64,000 nucleotides of DNA, taken from Rapana venosa (lineage: Eukaryota; Mollusca; Gastropoda; Neogastropoda; Muricidae). The notes below the pieces were generated by a model. The model was not told the origin of the DNA and made no database searches. It saw only the letters and a list, made by a program, of their open reading frames with translations. The translations under genes and the position numbers were made by a program. Shown here in pieces: positions 44,814 to 54,681 of the stretch (position 1 is the stretch's first letter; the number at the start of each line of letters is the position of its first letter). Location: NCBI GenBank assembly GCA_028751875.1, contig CM054140.1, positions 56,650,425 to 56,714,424 of the forward strand, written 5' to 3'.

Positions 44814-44904
44814 CTGAACAGATTCCACAGCATCAATAAATAATAGAAATAAGCAGCTACAACATCGATAATAAAAAAAAAATCAGTCATAATAATGATA
44901 CATA

Positions 44905-45110
44905 TACATACATGAGCACTTACGCATACAGAAGGTCAAACACGCACCAAATAAAGATCCCGTGACTCCTGGAAGCGTGTGGTGGCTTACGGGAACACAA
45001 ACATACCCAGCATGCATCCTGTGCCTGGAGAGGGATGGGCTCCGCCAGGTTCAACTTGCCTAATTCAGTGCAGTGCCCCAACAACTCCTCAGGGAGTTAT
45101 GGGCGAAGTT
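44905..45110 (+). mobile_element. Third-family SINE, 3' part
   Basis: Shares ACATACATGAGCACTTACGC-type sequence, AAAGATCCCGTGACTCC and ACCCAGCATGCATCCTGTGC with the copy at 2094, then GTGCAGTGCCCCAACAACTC. It lies in the region upstream of the terminal exon (last intron of the minus-strand gene). Confidence 0.6.
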
Positions 45111-46237
45111 AATGATAATAACAATCATGCTAATTTACTAACATAAAATCCTTTGGCATTTCACAGGCAAAGGCATTACATCCCACTGCATGCATCCTAA
45201 CCTAAACATTGGCATGTATTCATGTCCTCGCATACTCAAATACAGGCACCCACACAAATCATGGATAAGATAAAGAATAAAATGATATTGCTTGATATGA
45301 TTCTTGTGATATGCTAGCACCTATGACCTCAAATATTTGGACCACACACACACAACACACACAATCAATACATATTGACAGCACACAAAAGTTTCCATAC
45401 TGAATTAAAAATTAATGCTTACCGTACAATAGAACACATGTGCACGTAACTTGTGAGTTTTTAATCAAAGCAAAACTGATAGTTTTTATCTGAACACATT
45501 ACTACCCCCTGATCAACCCCAAATCAGTTATAACTAACACCCTGAACATACCACCACCCCTTTCCTCTCTGTTTCAGGTACCCACTTACTTACGCACAGG
45601 GTTACAGCAGTTAATGATCCAAGTGATCTCCCTTGTCTCTTCCACATTTTTTAAAATATATATAGAACTTAACTAAAACATTGGCAAATATCATACATTT
45701 CTAATATGGTCATGTAACTTTAAGACTGAAAGAAGAACAAAATAATACCTAAAAGACGTATATATATATATATATATGTATATGTCGTATATATTTTCGA
45801 TATAACAGACACTAACATTTCTCACTCACAACAGTTTTTTGATATCAAAGATATGAGTAAACCAGAAAACGTGATACAGACAAAACAAATGACAAATAAC
45901 TTTTTAAAAATAAATCCTCCCTCTCACCTTTTCTTACGTTTTGTGCCCCATGGCCCATCTGCAGGGACAAAAACAGAGAACTTCAAACATGTATACCTTC
46001 ATCCGTTTCTTCAATAGGGAACATTTTTGTTTGTTGCTTGTAAAAAACTTGGTGTTGATGTAATTGTACTTTTGTAAACTAAATTATGTACGCTCAATAT
46101 TAATGATTTATATGTAAATAAAGCACATGTCAGGTTGATGAAACAGAGTGAGTGTGTAAGTTAGAGAGAGAGTTTGTGTGTACGGGTGTTTTAGAGCAAG
46201 AGAGAGTGTGTGTGCCTATATGCATGCGCACATGCAC
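45111..46237. other. Intron DNA, nothing recognised
   Basis: Contains CA and TA short runs (45345-45362; 45758-45785) only. Lies between terminal and large exons of the minus-strand gene. Confidence 0.3.
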
Positions 46238-46690
46238 ACTGGGACCTTGGTTTATAGTCTCATCCGAAGGACTTTTGGAGTGGAGTTGGCAATGATGTTA
46301 ATTCCACAGGAAAATTCCTCTTGAACAAGATTCGAACCCGGGTCAGCAGATTACGAGCGCATCACTCTAACCACCGAGGTGGCACCGTGGTCAAGTGGTT
46401 TAGGCAGTCAACTCGTGATCCAGAGGTCGCGGGTTCGATCCCCGCTCAGCTCGGTGTTGTGCCCTTGGGAAAGACACTTTACTCCTATTTTCCTCACTCC
46501 ACCCAGGTGTACAAATGGGTACCAGCTCTGCTGGGGAAGTATCTGGCGACAGACTAGCGTCCTGTCGCAGGGGTGGTGAAAAACCATCAGTTCGCTTAAC
46601 GCTACAGAAACCGGGATAAGCTCCGGCTCTATAGGCCTTCTGGCTCAAAAAGAACATACTTACTCTAACCACCAGGCTATCCTGACCCCT
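46238..46690 (-). mobile_element. Older tRNA-derived SINE split by a younger SINE
   Basis: The minus strand from 46690 gives GGATAGCCTGGTGGTTAGAG, interrupted by the insertion at 46376-46673, then GATGCGCTCGTAATCTGC and CCCGGGTTCGAATC (B box), then the shared GGATGAGACTATAAACC body to 46238. The 3' body and tail are missing and GT/GA repeats follow. Confidence 0.75.
46376..46661 (+). mobile_element. tRNA-derived SINE (second family) with 12-bp TSD, nested
   Basis: Exact ACTCTAACCACC flanks it (46364-46375 and 46662-46673). The head GTGGTCAAGTGGTTTAGGCA is a tRNA A box and GGGTTCGATCCCC (about 46430-46442) a B box. The middle has TTGGGAAAGACACTTTACTC and CACCCAGGTGTACAAATGGG, a segment I know from SINEs of several animal groups. 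The tail has ACCGGGATAAGCTCCGGC. It is inserted in the head of an older minus-strand SINE. Confidence 0.85.
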
Positions 46691-48111
46691 GTGGTGGCAT
46701 GCCCTCCTCAAAGGAGGGCAGCCTGGATTTCACGCAGAGAAATCTGCCTTGGCTGAAAGTGGTATACAACACAGCTTTTCATTTTCTCCTTGGTTTAATG
46801 TCTGTTCACTACTGGGTGATTTTGACAAGCTGAAGCTCACAACTATTGATTATTAAAGGAGACAGAGTATGCAGGGTCCTGGGAAAGACTTTAGTAACCT
46901 TCCTACTGTTGAATGATGTATGACTTCAACAGTTGTTATATATTGCCAAGATTTGTATACTTTTTTTTTTTTAACGTCCTCCATATTTTGAATTTGTATA
47001 AGTTCCCTTCTTTGTGTACAGTTCTTTAACCTCTTAACTGCCCAGTGCAAGTGCACCCTATATGCCGGGGAATAAAATTCCTATGTACCACTTGCTATGT
47101 TTATGTCCCTCTTACTCAGAAATTCTTACATGAATAATCCTGATAGTCTACCCAATGATGGTGTATATATCGTAAATTGCTTTGAGGAAAGCTCAAATTA
47201 GTTAGCAAGATATTTCACTGCGAAAATATATTTAAAATGTAAAAAATCGACAAAAAAACCCCTTTCTTCATCACCACTGTCATTCTGAGTACCCCCTATC
47301 TCAATAACATCAAACATAAGTCCAAGCCAAATCTCATTCCTTTTTTTAAAAAAATGCACTATCTCCTGAATCATACACGATCGGTTTCATCACTGTCAGG
47401 TAAATCCAAAGTTTTATTTGCCCCTTTTTCAGCTGTGTAAAGTTACTGATACCTTCAACAAGAAGTGTCTGCCATTTTGAACAAGAACTGCCCAAGTAGT
47501 CGTGCATAAAAACACAAAAAATGAGCTAAAAAACTATTGTTTTTGCCACAATTTTTGCAGCTGGATGTTGCTAAGCAACAGGAGAGTGATCTCCACTAAT
47601 TTTGGAGTTCTTTCCCTTTAATTGTAGTCAAGGAAGCTGGCTTGTTTACTTCGGTTCGACACCCTGGAAATTTTTCGGGTTGTAGGCGTATAGAGTGCAC
47701 ATTTTGCCCTGGAAAATTTCCGGGGTGGGGCAGGCTAGTGGTTAAGAATAGCACACCTGAAAAGAACATGCTGGACTGTAACAGAATGAGTACAGGAGCG
47801 TGCCACATTTCTGGAATATTTTGTTTTCCAGGCATATAATCGTAATTCATACACAACAACCTGCATATTTCTTGGGGAAGAAAGACTTTCCAATCCAATC
47901 TTCTTGCCAACCACAAAGGCCATATTGGGGACTGTCACCTCATAAAACTTTAACTCACAAATTAAAACGGTGCAACTACATAACAGATTAAAACAGGGTA
48001 TAAAAATCCAACTCTACCGTCATTCCTTGGTATCAACGAAAGACTTTTGACATTGGTACAATACAATACAATACAGTACACTGCAACACATCACAACACA
48101 ATACTACACAA
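46691..48111. other. Intron DNA, no gene recognised
   Basis: Two related phrases CCCTGGAAATTTTTCGGG and CCCTGGAAAATTTCCGGG lie at 47661 and 47708; GGCAGGCTAGTGGTTAAGAA (47729) looks like a stray SINE A box. A TTAA followed by CTGCCCAGTGC at 47034 resembles the end of a TTAA-type transposon but has no partner. Confidence 0.3.
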
Positions 48112-48180
48112 CACAATAATAATGTATGGAATTTACATAGCGCCGAATCTTGTAAAGCAACAAATCAAAGCGCTCAGGTG
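48112..48180 (+). repeat. Short dispersed repeat with TATAGCGCT/AAAGCGCT blocks
   Basis: ACAATAATAATGTATGGAAT, TTACATAGCGCCGAATCTTG and ACAAATCAAAGCGCTCAGG. It directly abuts a minus-strand SINE. Confidence 0.6.
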
Positions 48181-48186
48181 TTTGTT

Positions 48187-48390
48187 TTTTTATCGAGGAT
48201 AATGGAACAAGCACTCATGTACTTTTTTTTTACATCCAGTCGGTTTTGTAAATTTTGTCATCTGTTCCCACCGGCACACAATGGCCTACTCTTTCGAAGA
48301 GTGGAACAGGATTTAACATGTGCGCAAGACGTTCTGCATGCGTTCGCACACGGGGCCTCCTCGGTTTATAGTCTCGTCCGAAGGATGCAA
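48187..48390 (-). mobile_element. Main-family SINE next to the large exon
   Basis: Minus-strand copy with tail A and body up to GAGACTATAAACCGAGGAGG; head absent. It lies 120 bp inside the intron that follows the 589-codon exon. Confidence 0.8.
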
Positions 48391-48512
48391 CACAACACAA
48401 CACTACACAACACAACACAAACTACAACCACAACCACGCACACACACAAAAAACAGCCAGCAAGCAAGCAAACAAAACAACACACCACACCAGGACAAAA
48501 ACGCCGACCGAC

Positions 48513-50279
48513 CTGCAAGTAGCCGTGAGGCTCCATCCCAGAGACGGCCGCCTGAGCCACAGACAGAGCAGGCCCTGCATGCCCAGGTGGCATTCCTAGC
48601 ATCACCTCCGCCCCGCTCACCTGAGGCTGTGACCAGTACCTCACCATCTGCTGCTGCTGGGCCGCTGCAGTCAGAGCATCGGCACTGGGACCGACCACGG
48701 GCAACGACTGCGACCAACTGCCCAGAGGATTGGCCGGATCTCCCCCAGACTGGCCGGGGGTCATCGGCAGCATGGGATGGCTGTAGACCGGCGGCATGAA
48801 GATGGGGGGGCCCCCTCCTTCAGGAGGATGGTGGTGGTGGTGGTGAGGAGGGTGGTGGTGAAGGTAGTGGTGGTGAGGGGGGGTGCCTTGCTGCTGCTGC
48901 ATGCTGGGGGCCAGCTGGATGGGGCTGGAGCTGGAGGCCTGGCTCGGCATGTGGGGACCAGGGCGGTGAGCCGACGCTGGGATGGCTACGGGAGGAGGAG
49001 GAGGGCTGGGGGCAGCGGCGGCCGCCGTCATCATCTGCATGAAAGCCGACACCGCCGTCGGTACGGACGTCAGCGGATGCTGCTGCTGCTGCTGCTGTTG
49101 TTGCAGGTGGGGGGGATGCAGGTGTGGGGCAGCCCCCATCGGAGCCTCTGCCTGCGAGCGCTGCTGCACTGAAGGACCGCCCGAAGCGTGACGACGATCT
49201 CCTCTGCCTCCTTCCAAGGAACTCTGGTGATGGTGGTGGTGGTGGGGGTGGTGGTGGTCTGGCTGACCCTCTTGCGGCTGCACGCGGGCAGTGGCGGGTG
49301 GTGGTGGGGGCTGCTGGTGGTGGAGGGGGGCGGCGGTGGCCAGTTGGGGGTGGGACTGAGGGTGGGTGAAGAAGGGCTGAAAGCCCGGGGGCGGGGGGCC
49401 GGGCATCACCGTGCAGGATTGCGGGGCGCTGACCGGACCCTGCCCGCCTTGCTTCTGCTCCTCCAGCTGCTGCATGAAGCTCTGCATGAGCTGCTGCTGC
49501 ATCATAAACTGCTGCTGCTGCTGCATCATAAACTGCTGCTGCTGTTGCTGCTGCTGCTGCGAGGACGTGGCCTGGAACAGGTACCTCAGCGACACGGGCT
49601 GTTTCGGATCGCCGGGCCCTCGACCTTCCACGGGGTTTGCGCCTCCGGGCTGACGCGAGGGCTGCGAGGAGAAGAGCGTCTTCAAAGGCAAGGGCGTCAT
49701 CATCTGCGCAGGGCCCGGCGGATTGGTCGCGGACGAGGCTTGGGCCGGAGGACCTGAGGGAGGGGTCTGGGGCGCTGGGGGGGGGTGGTGGTGGTGGGGG
49801 GTGGGGAACAAGTTCTTCGCGGGAAAGGGCGAGGACTGGGGACCTCCGCCGCCAGTGGCAGAAGCGAGGCTCTGGCCAGGCACGGAGGTCATGGGCCGGG
49901 CCGGCCGCCCTGACCCCGACTGAGGGGAGCGGCCGGCAGAGGCAGACTGCGGCGAGGAAGGGAACAAGGTCTTCAGAGGCAAGGGCATTTTCTGCTGGGA
50001 GGAGGAGGAGGAGGAGGAGCAGGAGGAGGAGGAGGAGGGGGACACTGGAGCCTGTGCTTGGAACAGGGCGGTGACCGACACAGGGGTCATTTGCGAGTCC
50101 GGGGCGCCTCTTGAGGGATAACCAGAGGACGCAGGCTCTGAGACCCGGCCTGGGGCCGAGGGCTTGACCTTGACCTTGCCGGCGCCCTGCGTCTCCAACA
50201 GCGCAATCTGCTGCTCGGGGGTCAAGGTCAGCTGACTAGGATGGAGGCCCGGGGCCAAGGGCGCTGCCTGTTTCGGGAC
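48513..50279 (-). CDS. Large Pro/Gln/His-rich exon with repeated Leu-Phe motifs
   Basis: The acceptor is GCTTGCGCAG|GTCCCG at 50279 and the donor is TTGCAG|GTCGGT after 48513. The 1767 nt are fully open (589 codons), phase 0 to phase 0. The peptide begins VPKQAAPLAPGLHPSQLTL and has long Gln runs (about residues 241-275), His runs, Pro runs and Ser runs. A short motif recurs five times: VTALFQ (~71), LKTLFP (~104), AKNLFP (~157), LKTLFS (~201) and LRYLFQ (~233). There is no folded domain, signal peptide or membrane segment. The composition suggests an intrinsically disordered C-terminal tail that binds partners through short motifs or condenses. A GA tract (CT on the sense strand) lies about 110 bp upstream of the acceptor. 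Confidence 0.7.
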
Positions 50280-50392
50280 CTGCGCAAGCACAAGAGTCAC
50301 GGGCTGGAAACACCGGCTTCCGTTCACTGAGCGAGAGATGAGAAAAGAGTCTTGACGATTTAGTTTGAATTTCACTCCCAAACTGCAGCAAG

Positions 50393-50394
<2 letters not shown>

Positions 50395-50441
<47 letters not shown>

Positions 50442-50520
50442 GAGAAGGAAAAGGAGGAGAGGGAGGAGGAGGAGAAGGGGAAGAAGAAGGGGAAGAAGGA
50501 GGACAAGGAGGAGAAGAAAT
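50395..50520. repeat. GA array and GGA/GAA purine tract
   Basis: (GA)n 50397-50438 followed by GGAGGAGAAGG-type purines to 50517. On the transcribed strand it is a pyrimidine tract 115-240 nt upstream of the large exon's acceptor. Confidence 0.9.
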
Positions 50521-50778
50521 GAATTGAAATAATTTTACTTTCAGGTGATCAAATAAGTATGACACCTACCTTTTTTACATCCAGCCCTCCATACCAATAA
50601 CAACAAAAAAGAAGAAGATCCACAACAAATAAAAAAGGGATGGGGGGGGGGGAGGCTACAGGGGATCCACAAACCTCATTCTGTAACTAATAATCATACA
50701 ATGATATATGAAGAAAAAGAAGAACCACTGTTATGAGGTTTGGGGGGGTAAAGTATGCATCTGCAACCAGGGTGAGTG

Positions 50779-51101
50779 TGTGTATGGAGAATGTGCAAAG
50801 TTGATGATCTGAAGTCTGTAGCTAGTACCAATTGACTGCGCTGGTTTTGGGCATGTTCAACGGAAAGCAGACCACCACAGCATAAAAAGAGCAATGAACT
50901 TCGTAGTGGATGGAAAGAGACCGAAGGGAAGACGTAGCAAGACCTGGTCTGCCTGTATTGCAGATGATCTTAGAGAAAGGGGCATAAATAAGGAGGAGGA
51001 AGCTCAAAACAGAGAGAGATGGAGAAGGCTCATCAATGTCAAACCTCCTCCCCTGGGAGAAACATGACAAAAAAGGAAGAAGAAGAAGGAGAAGAAGAAG
51101 C
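50779..51101 (+). mobile_element. 323-bp 3'-end copy of the third LINE type with TSD
   Basis: The sequence matches 63150-63455 closely (same LRWFGH to PPLGET region, GAAGAAGAAG tail with extra units). Exact direct repeats AGGGTGAGTG flank it (50769-50778 and 51102-51111). It is a dead-on-arrival, strongly 5'-truncated insertion in the intron upstream of the large Pro/Gln exon, oriented against the gene. Confidence 0.8.
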
Positions 51102-51158
51102 AGGGTGAGTGCAACTAGTACACAAAAGCTGACGTGATCCCACTTTCTCTCTTTTCTT

Positions 51159-51729
51159 TTAACTCATTGAGGTTGTGCTGAAGCTTAAGCGTCTGCCTGT
51201 AGGGCAATCATTTTTCTAAAAACAGTTGTTTTCCTTGACCATAAGCTTGCCTAGTTTTTGTCTGTTGGCCAATTTTGTTTGACATGTGTCAACAAGTGAT
51301 ATCTTTGGGATTTCAGGCACTCCAGTGTTATGATTCTTTAAAAAAAAAAAAATCTGTTGTACAAAAAGTGACATCACATGGATTCAGCCAGCTTCAGGGA
51401 ACTTTACTTTGGTGAAAAATCATCACATTGCTTCAAGGGGACTAGTTGATGAATAGTTCAAGCCATTTAAGGTACCAGCCTTAATTTTCAAAACTTTTTA
51501 TTTTTCAGCATTCAGTGACATATTTTTAAAATTTGTAAAAAATAAATACAGTCATCTATTAAAAAACTGTGAAACAATCTCAAAAGAAGACATTATAAAC
51601 TTTTCAATGATGTATAATGTGTATGTCATCATTATGTTGGGTAAGTCTGCTGAATTTTTCAAATATAGCCAAAATCGCACGTCACCACAAAATGGCTGGA
51701 TCCATTTCACTGCGACTCCAATGAGTTAA
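51159..51729. mobile_element. Candidate TTAA-bounded MITE (piggyBac-like)
   Basis: TTAA occurs at both ends (51159-51162 and 51726-51729), followed inward by CTCATTGAGG and, on the other strand, CTCATTGGAG. A TTAA target and short inverted ends are hallmarks of piggyBac-type elements. No transposase is present. Confidence 0.4.
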
Positions 51730-51805
51730 GGAACCCTCTACAACACAACACTGATCCCTGTCATGACGTGTACTGCAGTAGCGTCACATCGTCCTACTCA
51801 CTGAC

Positions 51806-51977
51806 CTGTCCTGTGGAGAGCTGGGCCATGTTGAACAGCTGCTGCAGGTTCATCTGAACACCAGGCTGGGGCTGGGTGGAGGAGGCAGGGTGGGCAGGGG
51901 TGGAGGGAGGAGGAGGACGGAGGTCTGCGACCTTTGTCCTTAGGGCTGGCCACCACAGGGGAGGGCAGCGGGTCACG
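51806..51977 (-). CDS. Pro/Ser exon with MNLQQLFNMAQ motif (internal frame disagreement)
   Basis: The acceptor is TGTGGTACAG|CGTGAC at 51977 and the donor is GGACAG|GTCAGT after 51806. Entering in phase 0 as the upstream exon requires gives RDPLPSPVVASPKDKGRRPP, a natural-looking start. The downstream exon requires phase 0 at the donor, which is satisfied only by the other frame ending in PGVQMNLQQLFNMAQLSTGQ. The exon length of 172 nt is one more than a multiple of three. The likely explanation is one extra base in the pyrimidine-rich stretch around 51888-51915, either an assembly error or a real disabling mutation. An alternative is an unseen small exon upstream. Confidence 0.5.
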
Positions 51978-51984
51978 CTGTACC

Positions 51985-52080
51985 ACAACACAGACACACA
52001 CACAAACCCATGCGCACACACACACGCGCGCACACAAACACGTGCATGTGCACACACACACAAAAACACACACACACAGC
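51985..52080. repeat. CA/CACG array at an exon acceptor
   Basis: (CA)n with CACGCGCG patches, GT on the transcribed strand, ending 8 nt before the acceptor of the Pro/Ser exon. Confidence 0.85.
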
Positions 52081-52138
52081 CATGGTTGACTTCACTTCAG
52101 TATTCAGCAACAGTCTTCAGATTCAGAGTAGTAAAGTG

Positions 52139-52580
52139 GGGGACAGGATAGCCTGGTGGTTAGAGCGTTGTTGGGTTCACGATCTCACAGCCCAGGATCG
52201 ATACCATGCTTGAGCTACCACTGCGTTGCCCGTTCAAAAGGGATTTTGTTTTTTCCTGGAGTTAACATCAGTGCCGACTCCACTCCCCTGAAAGTCCTTC
52301 GGATGAGACTGTAAACTGAGGTCCTGTGTGTGAATGCACATCTTGCATACGCATTAAAACCCATTCCACCTTTCGGAAGAGTATGCCATTGTGTGCCACT
52401 GGAAACAGATAACAAAATTTTAAAAAAAACGCCTGCACACTTGTGTTGGGTATAGACATGATCCCGAAGTCAAAATGTGGCTATCTTCATGGTGGGAGAG
52501 GGAAAAAAAAGCTTGTATATGCCAAACACTCTCACCACTGGTAAACCTCGGCACCCTAGCCAGAGAATGGAGGGAAAAAA
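52139..52580 (+). mobile_element. Main-family SINE, full length, tail B
   Basis: Head GGACAGGATAGCCTGGTGGT, weak B box (AGGATCGATACC), linker CTGGAGTTAACATCAGTGCC, body, then tail B (CCCGAAGTCAAAATGTGGCT, AACCTCGGCACCCTAGCCAG). Confidence 0.8.
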
Positions 52581-53350
52581 AGTAATAAAGATTCAGGAAG
52601 ATAAAAAAAAAAAAAAAACCCAGCCCCTGAAATGTTTGCCAGGAACAGAAACTTTCAGTTTTTATTTTTACATGTGGGAACCTGTTTTTATGTTCCCAAA
52701 GTGGTATCAATCCATATGGGTATTTCCACAATCCTCCTCAAGCACCGACAACTACTACTGGACCGTTAGCATGCAACACAAAGATCTTCTGCGTACCTGT
52801 ATACCTATCAAAGAGTGTGGCACTCTAGATCTGCCAAGTCTAAGTGAGGGGTCAGTTCCTGCTGTAATTAGCACCAGCTGGCCCCAGTTAGGCTGGGATG
52901 GGTTGGAATGGATGGATAACAGGTGAAAAGTGGGGGGAGCTGACAGCTACGGATGTTTTTGTAACACGATAAATCTTCATGTTTTTGATGAGTTTTTTAT
53001 TCGGAGTGTTATCATCATCATAATCATTATTTCCTAGTTTTTCAATCTGAGGGTTATTATTAATATTATCATCGTTATTTCTTTTTCTATTAAAATTTTT
53101 TTTTTAGTAGATGCCTTGTTGAGAAAAAAGCAAATGTTTTGCTTTTTCATTGTAGCATCTGGAAACAACAAAAAGTTTTGACTTTTGACTTCAGGAATTT
53201 AAGGAGCGTCACCTCAAACATTCAGCTATCCCAGGGTTAACAACAAATTGAAAAACCACCACTCTTACATTACTTACTTACTCACTCACTCACACTCACA
53301 CACACACACACACAACACTCACTCACTCACTCACTCACTCACTCACTCAC
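52581..53350. other. Unassigned intron DNA ending in an ACTC array
   Basis: Contains (ACTC)n at 53276-53350. The phrase TTTTGACTTTTGACTTC (53174) resembles the end of a retroelement. Confidence 0.3.
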
Positions 53351-53612
53351 ACATCAGTGCCGACTCCACTTTCCCAAAAATGTCCTTCAGATGAGACTAT
53401 AAACTGAGGTCCCGTGTGCGAACGCACGCAGAGCATCCTGTGCACACACTAAAACCCATTCCACTTTTTGGAAGAGTAGGCCATTATGTGCCAGTGGGAA
53501 CGGATGACAAAATTGACAAAATTGCATACATATGAAAACTGGATGTAAAAAAAAGCTCATGAGTGCTTGTTCCATTATCCTCGAAATAAAATAAAAGTAA
53601 ATAAAAACACAC
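53351..53612 (+). mobile_element. Main-family SINE, 5' truncated, tail A
   Basis: Starts ACATCAGTGCCGACTCCACT at the end of an ACTC array; body and tail A (AAGCTC-ATGA-GTGCTT) are well kept. Confidence 0.8.
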
Positions 53613-53742
53613 ACACAACATAACACACCTACCCCCACCTCCACCCACACACCCCAACACACTCCTACATTTACACCCACCACGACACACACCTACACTT
53701 AAACCCACCCCACACACACCTTACACACACACATACCACAAC

Positions 53743-54092
53743 TGGGATGGGACAGCCTAGTGGTTAGAACATTGCGCTCGCAATCAGACAACCCGGGTTC
53801 GATTCCCTGTTAAGGGGATATTTTCCCCCTGGAGTTAACATCAGTGCAGACTCCACTCTCCCCAAAAGTCCTTATGATGAGACTATAAACCAAGATCCCA
53901 TGTGCGAACGCACGCAGAACATCTTGCGCACATGTTAAATCCTGTTCTGCTTTTCGTAAGAGTAGGCCATTGTGTGCCAGTGAGAACGGATGACAAAATT
54001 GACAAAAATTCCATACATATTGGAAACTGGATGTAAAGAAAAGCTCGTGAGTGCTTGTTCCATTATCCTCGAAATAAAATAAAATAAAATAA
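53743..54092 (+). mobile_element. Main-family SINE, full length, tail A
   Basis: Head GGACAGCCTAGTGGTTAGAA, B box GGTTCGATTCC (53796-53806), linker CCTGGAGTTAACATCAGTGC, body and tail A with AAAATAAAATAAAATAAA end. It is one of the best preserved copies and serves as a reference for the family. Confidence 0.9.
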
Positions 54093-54299
54093 AAACACAC
54101 ACACAACACAACACACCTACCCACACACAACACGCACCTACACTTACACCCCCCCCACCTACACACAACACACACAACTACACCTACACTCACACCCCCC
54201 CCCACCCCTCCCCCCTCCCCAAACCACCAACACACACACACACGCGAAACTACCAAAATCGTTCAACTCACAAAACGGACGACCTCTGCCCTGACTTAC

Positions 54300-54493
54300 C
54301 GACTGTTCAGGGCAGCGTGGCGGCGGCTGCTGCTGTCTCTGAGGCGTGGACCTGCTGGAGGGGGGTGGGGGCTGAGCACTGCTGGCGCTGCTCGTGGTCA
54401 GCGTGGTGGCCGGAAAAGTGACCGCCGTGGTGGTGGTGGTGGTGGAGGCAGAGGAGGACACGACCCTTGACCTGATCACGGTTGTCGTCGTAG
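54300..54493 (-). CDS. Thr/Ser/Pro-rich exon of the same minus-strand gene
   Basis: The acceptor is TGTTCACAG|CTACGA at 54493 and the donor is CAGTCG|GTAAGT after 54300. With one base carried from the upstream exon, the 194 nt give 65 codons and end in phase 0. The peptide starts Ala-Thr-Thr-Thr-Val-Ile-Arg-Ser-Arg and continues through a Thr run (TTTTTTAVTFPATT), then Ser/Ala and a Pro stretch (QPPPPSSRSTPQRQQQ). It is low-complexity and probably disordered. No domain is recognised. The upstream intron contains a whole antisense-to-plus LINE (54541-56412) that ends only about 50 bp from this acceptor, so its CTTT-rich end forms part of the region upstream of the splice site. Confidence 0.55.
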
Positions 54494-54681
54494 CTGTGAA
54501 CACAATTTGTCATTCGATTCAATCCACTCTTCTTATTTATCTTCTTTCTTTCTTTCTTTCATCTTCCGCTGGTGCCCTTCGGCGTCGCGGGGAGACACAG
54601 ACGTCTGTCTGCAGCTAGGCGGGAGGCTTGATGTAGTGACAGGTCATGGGCTCCCAGGGTGTCAGCCACGGAGTCGCTCCA

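Noticed and set aside
48366..48512. Extension of the large exon's ORF past 48513
   Set aside because: A good donor site ends the exon; the extension translates ACAAC-type simple repeats and a SINE.
53743..53820. Genuine tRNA gene
   Set aside because: A and B boxes are present here and in other SINE heads, but no cloverleaf with paired acceptor stem is evident and the sequence continues into the SINE body.
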